Shown piece after piece: positions 60,832 through 64,000 of a stretch of 64,000 bases of DNA. Below the pieces are notes generated by a model. The model was not told the origin of the DNA, made no database searches, and saw only the letters and a program-made list of their open reading frames with translations. Numbering within the stretch: the first letter of the stretch is position 1; the number at the start of each line of letters is the position of its first letter. This DNA is from Drosophila persimilis (taxonomy: Eukaryota > Arthropoda > Insecta > Diptera > Drosophilidae): the NCBI RefSeq assembly GCF_003286085.1, contig NW_020825706.1:1054001-1118000 (forward strand), written 5' to 3'. The position numbers and the translations under genes were made by a program.

Positions 60832-62031
60832 TGTGTACATGTCCAGGATACCTTTAAATGTTTATGACACATGATTATACCCGATATTTAAAGAGTTCTG
60901 TTGTGGATCCACTCACAAGGAAACGTCGACCCCATAAAGTATATATTTCTTCTTGATCAGCAGTCTTAGCCGATGCGAGTCGATGATCTCCTAAATAACA
61001 GTTGCAGAAACCAAATGTTGTATCCAGACTCCTGTGATATCACACGCAGAATCATGGAGAGTGATCATATCTACCATTCTGCCGAACATGGATCAGATCG
61101 GATCATTATTATAGCCAGAAGAAACAAATCGAGTTGCTGTAGCTCCCTCTCTTACCTCTCCCACGCTGTTACCCGTGAGCGGAGGTCAGAAAGATGCCAA
61201 CTCTCATGACAAAAGTGAGCAAAATTTACCAAATTGAGAGAGATTGCGAAAACAAAAGACAGAGAGAGAGAGAGCATGCGGTAGTCTCTGCCTCCAATAC
61301 CAGTCCCGACGCAAATAAAACATTAAATAACAAATACTGATTGTGTATCGGGTATAATATCGGGTGTATATATCGGCGATGCTAAAATAAAATAATCCAA
61401 AGACTATATATGTAAATGAAAATATGTACAAAAAAGTCCTTTGATTTTCACAAGCAGATGCCTTTCTAAGGTTAAAATTATTATAGGACAAGGAATACAC
61501 CGAAAATTAGGAGATCCCTATTACTTAATTATGAGATAACCCATAACCTTTATAAATTCAATGCCCCAAGCGAATTCAGCTGTTATATTTGAGTTCTCAT
61601 ATCATTTTCTCCTTCTTTTTTCATTTAAATTGTGTACTTCAGCCAGGTAGAAGAAATCTTATCTGATCGACAAAAAACATTCTTCTATGTCTCCACAAAG
61701 CCGGTAAGGTAATCAAAACAAAACACGAAACCAACGAAAACCCATTGAGGAAAGAAAGAGAGAACAAAACCAAACAGAGAACAGTTTAAGAGCGAAGTAC
61801 TAGACGAACGCGATAGACGAGAATAGAGCGAGTGAGTGTGGGAACAAGAGAGGCAAGAGAGTGGCCTACAATCAGGCACGCAATCGTATCGACAGACGCA
61901 ACGCGTCTCCGTATATACAACTCGGATTGATTTTGGGCTGAGTAACGATGATGTGGGAACACACCATGGTAGGGTGATACACCAGCCATTGAGCCCGAGG
62001 CACTCAAAAGCCAGACAGACGGCGGCCTGCC
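60832..62031. other. Spacer between UGT5 and UGT6 (second copy)
   Basis: Matches 57575-58774 in every stretch compared. No supportable gene. Confidence 0.75.
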
Positions 62032-62068
62032 TATAATAACACCACTGCCGGCGAGAATTTCCTCAGTT
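62032..62068 (+). promoter_or_regulatory. Core promoter of UGT6
   Basis: TATAAT (62032-62037) and TCAGTT (62063-62068), an exact copy of the UGT5 promoter 3257 bp upstream. Confidence 0.65.
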
Positions 62069-62216
62069 TATTTCGGGGCGCCAACGCGGGAATATCGATA
62101 GAACATCAGCTGGAACTACAACAAGCCACATACAAACATTCTATTTCACAACTGGCAGCGATTAGGCCCCCAGTTATTCGTGTATAATTCCAACATTCGG
62201 AACACCCTGAACAGCC

Positions 62217-64000
62217 ATGAAGTCATTGAGTTATAAAACAAGTTTCGCGGCTCTGCTGTTGCACTGTCTTCTGAGCTGCGTCTCGGCCTACAATTATCTG
62301 GTGGTACTCCACACGGCAGCCCGCTCCCACTACCACGTGGGATCGGCCCTGGCCAAAGGTCTGGCCGCAGCAGGCCATCAGGTGACCATTGTCTCGCCCT
62401 TTGAACTGAAGAAACCCATCAAGAACATCAGGGATGTGCCTGTGCCCAGTATTCTGGCCGCCATGCAGGGTGAGTTTTTTGGGTTTGCTAGAAGACAAAT
62501 CATGGATCATAGCAGTGGTATTACTTCTCAATTTTGTAACACCCAAGTAGAGGGTACTTTGTACTCGCCATATCATAGAAATGCATTCTGGGCCTCTGGC
62601 CTATCGTATTACACAATCTTATCAGCACTTGGCTTTTCTTACACCATTTCCAGGCAACATAGCCAACCTATTGACCAGCTCTAAGCAACCGATTATTAAG
62701 CAAATTATCAACTTCCATCACATGGGCCTGAACATAACCGAGTTTTTGCTAAGCGATCCTGTTGTGGTCGAACTGATCAACTCGAATCAGACCTACGACG
62801 CTGTCATCTCTGAGGTCTTCCTCAACGAGGCCCACTTTGGACTGGCGGAGCACTTCAATGCCCCGCTGATAGGATTGGGCACCTTCGGGGCCATCAGCTG
62901 GAACACAGATCTGGTAAGACATGCAGTTCAAGGCAAAGAAGTCTCTTCTTATCCCACTGTTCATTTTGTAGGTTGGAACCCCCTCACCGCCTTCGTATGT
63001 GCCCCATGCACTGCTCAAGTTCTCCGATCACATGTCGCTGGTCGAGCGCGTGGCCAATCTGGCCTTCGTGTCGTACGAGTATCTTTTCCTGAACTTCTAC
63101 TACCTGCCGCATCAGGAAGCCATCTACAAGAAGCACTTCCCCAACAACAAGCAGGACTTTTACGAGATGCGAAAGAACACGGCTTTGGTACTCTTGAATC
63201 AGCACGTTTCTCTCAGCTTCCCCCGTCCCTACTCGCCCAACATGATCGAGGTGGGAGGCATGCACATCAACCGCAAACGCCAGCCCCTGCCCAAGGACAT
63301 TGAGGAGTTCATCGAGGGAGCCAAGCACGGAGTGATCTACTTCTCGATGGGCTCCAACCTGAAGAGCAAAGATCTGCCCCTGGAGAAGCGTCAGGCCCTG
63401 TTGGACACCTTTTCCCAACTGAAGCAGCGGGTTCTGTGGAAGTTCGAGGACACGGAGCTTCCCGGCAAGCCCAAGAATGTCTTCATCTCGGACTGGTTCC
63501 CGCAGGACGACATTCTGGCCCACGAAAATGTGATCGCCTTCATCACCCACGGTGGCCTGCTGAGCACCACGGAGTCGATCTACCATCGCAAGCCCTTCGT
63601 CGGCATCCCCATCTTCGGGGATCAGTTCCTCAATATGGCCCGAGCCGAGCAGAATGGCTATGGTGTCACAGTGAACTATGAAGAGCTGACAGCTCCCAAG
63701 CTGCTGGCAGCCATTGAGCGGCTCATCAAGGATCCAGAGGCCTCCAAGAAGGTGCAGGACATGTCCGATCGCTATCGGGATCAGCAGCAGACGCCTCTGG
63801 AGCGGGCCATCTTCTGGGTGGAGCACGTGACCCGCCACAAGGGCGCCAAGTACCTGCGGAGTGCCTCCCAGGATCTGAACTTCATTCAGTACCACAGTCT
63901 GGACGCCATCGTAATCCTGTACGGCGGCATCATCTTCGTTTTCTACTGTCTGTTTGCGCTGATTCGTTTCTTGCTGCGCTCCCTGCAGGAGTGCTGTGCC
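62217..64000 (+). CDS. UDP-glycosyltransferase (UGT6), 3' end outside window
   Basis: ER-membrane UGT. Exon 1 62217-62469, intron 62470-62653, exon 2 62654-62913, intron 62914-62971, exon 3 from 62972 to the window end; 514 residues are visible and no stop is reached. Signal peptide, catalytic His38, WFPQDDIL, THGG, STTES and GDQ are as in UGT5. It is identical to UGT5 up to 63534, then diverges: a synonymous change at 63535, further changes from 63643 on, and a clearly different C-terminal anchor (ending LLRSLQECCA at the edge). This unique 3' end is what identifies UGT5 as the recombinant. The KxKxx tail cannot be judged. Confidence 0.94.

Larger units (their letters stand above)
56947..63534. 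repeat. 3257-bp tandem duplication spanning the UGT4-UGT5-UGT6 boundary
   Basis: Positions 56947-60277 match 60204-63534 at a constant offset of 3257; no mismatch was found in the lines compared. The unit contains the 3' third of a UGT, its poly(A) signal, the spacer, promoter, exons 1 and 2, both introns and the first two thirds of exon 3. The left edge is the last UGT4/UGT5 difference (56946/60203) and the right edge is the first UGT5/UGT6 difference (60278/63535). Confidence 0.93.

Noticed and set aside
62984..63895. 303-codon minus-strand frame opposite UGT6 (with shorter equivalents opposite UGT4 and UGT5)
   Set aside because: Repeats in each paralogue because the sense codons are conserved; no independent features.

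Overview
The window is nuclear DNA of a fly, most probably a Drosophila and perhaps of the obscura group. The case rests on several observations. Introns are very short (49-184 nt) with GT...AG ends. Transcription starts look like TCAGT initiators. Intergenic DNA is dense in (CT)n and (CA)n microsatellites. A UDP-glycosyltransferase (UGT) cluster lies close to two mitochondrial TCA-cycle paralogues, an arrangement resembling the D. melanogaster 86D region on 3R. The species call is inference. No bacterial or viral coding sequence was seen.

Layout: an SdhC-like gene on the minus strand (529-1548); 14.7 kb without a recognisable gene; an intronless UGT on the minus strand (16643-18202, 'UGT1'); about 12 kb without a gene; a mitochondrial aconitase paralogue on the plus strand (30315-32736); about 17 kb without a gene but rich in tandem and dispersed repeats; then a compact UGT array. 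The array holds UGT2 (minus, 50046-51715), UGT3 (plus, 53263-54958), UGT4 (plus, 55778-57531), UGT5 (plus, 58960-60788) and UGT6 (plus, 62217 to the window end, incomplete).

The UGTs are predicted ER-membrane enzymes that move a sugar, in insects usually glucose, from a UDP-sugar to small lipophilic molecules for detoxification, pigment or hormone handling. All have a signal peptide and the UGT signature. The five complete ones also have a C-terminal membrane anchor and a KxKxx ER-retrieval tail. The two TCA paralogues (complex II anchor subunit and aconitase) each carry low-complexity Gly/Lys/Ala additions, as expected of divergent duplicates rather than housekeeping copies.

The strongest observation is in the UGT array. 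UGT5 is a chimera: its promoter, exons 1-2 and first two thirds match UGT6, and its 3' third and downstream DNA match UGT4. The switch is confined to 74 bp (60204-60277). This is the product expected from unequal crossing-over between UGT4 and UGT6, which duplicated a 3257-bp unit. The copies look identical even in introns and spacers, so the event is very recent or is an assembly error. Other points of interest are UGT1, which has Gln in place of the catalytic His; the SdhC-like protein, with an 11-nt first coding exon and degraded SdhC signature; a TIR-bounded candidate element at 46.44-47.02 kb; and several uncharacterised tandem repeat families.
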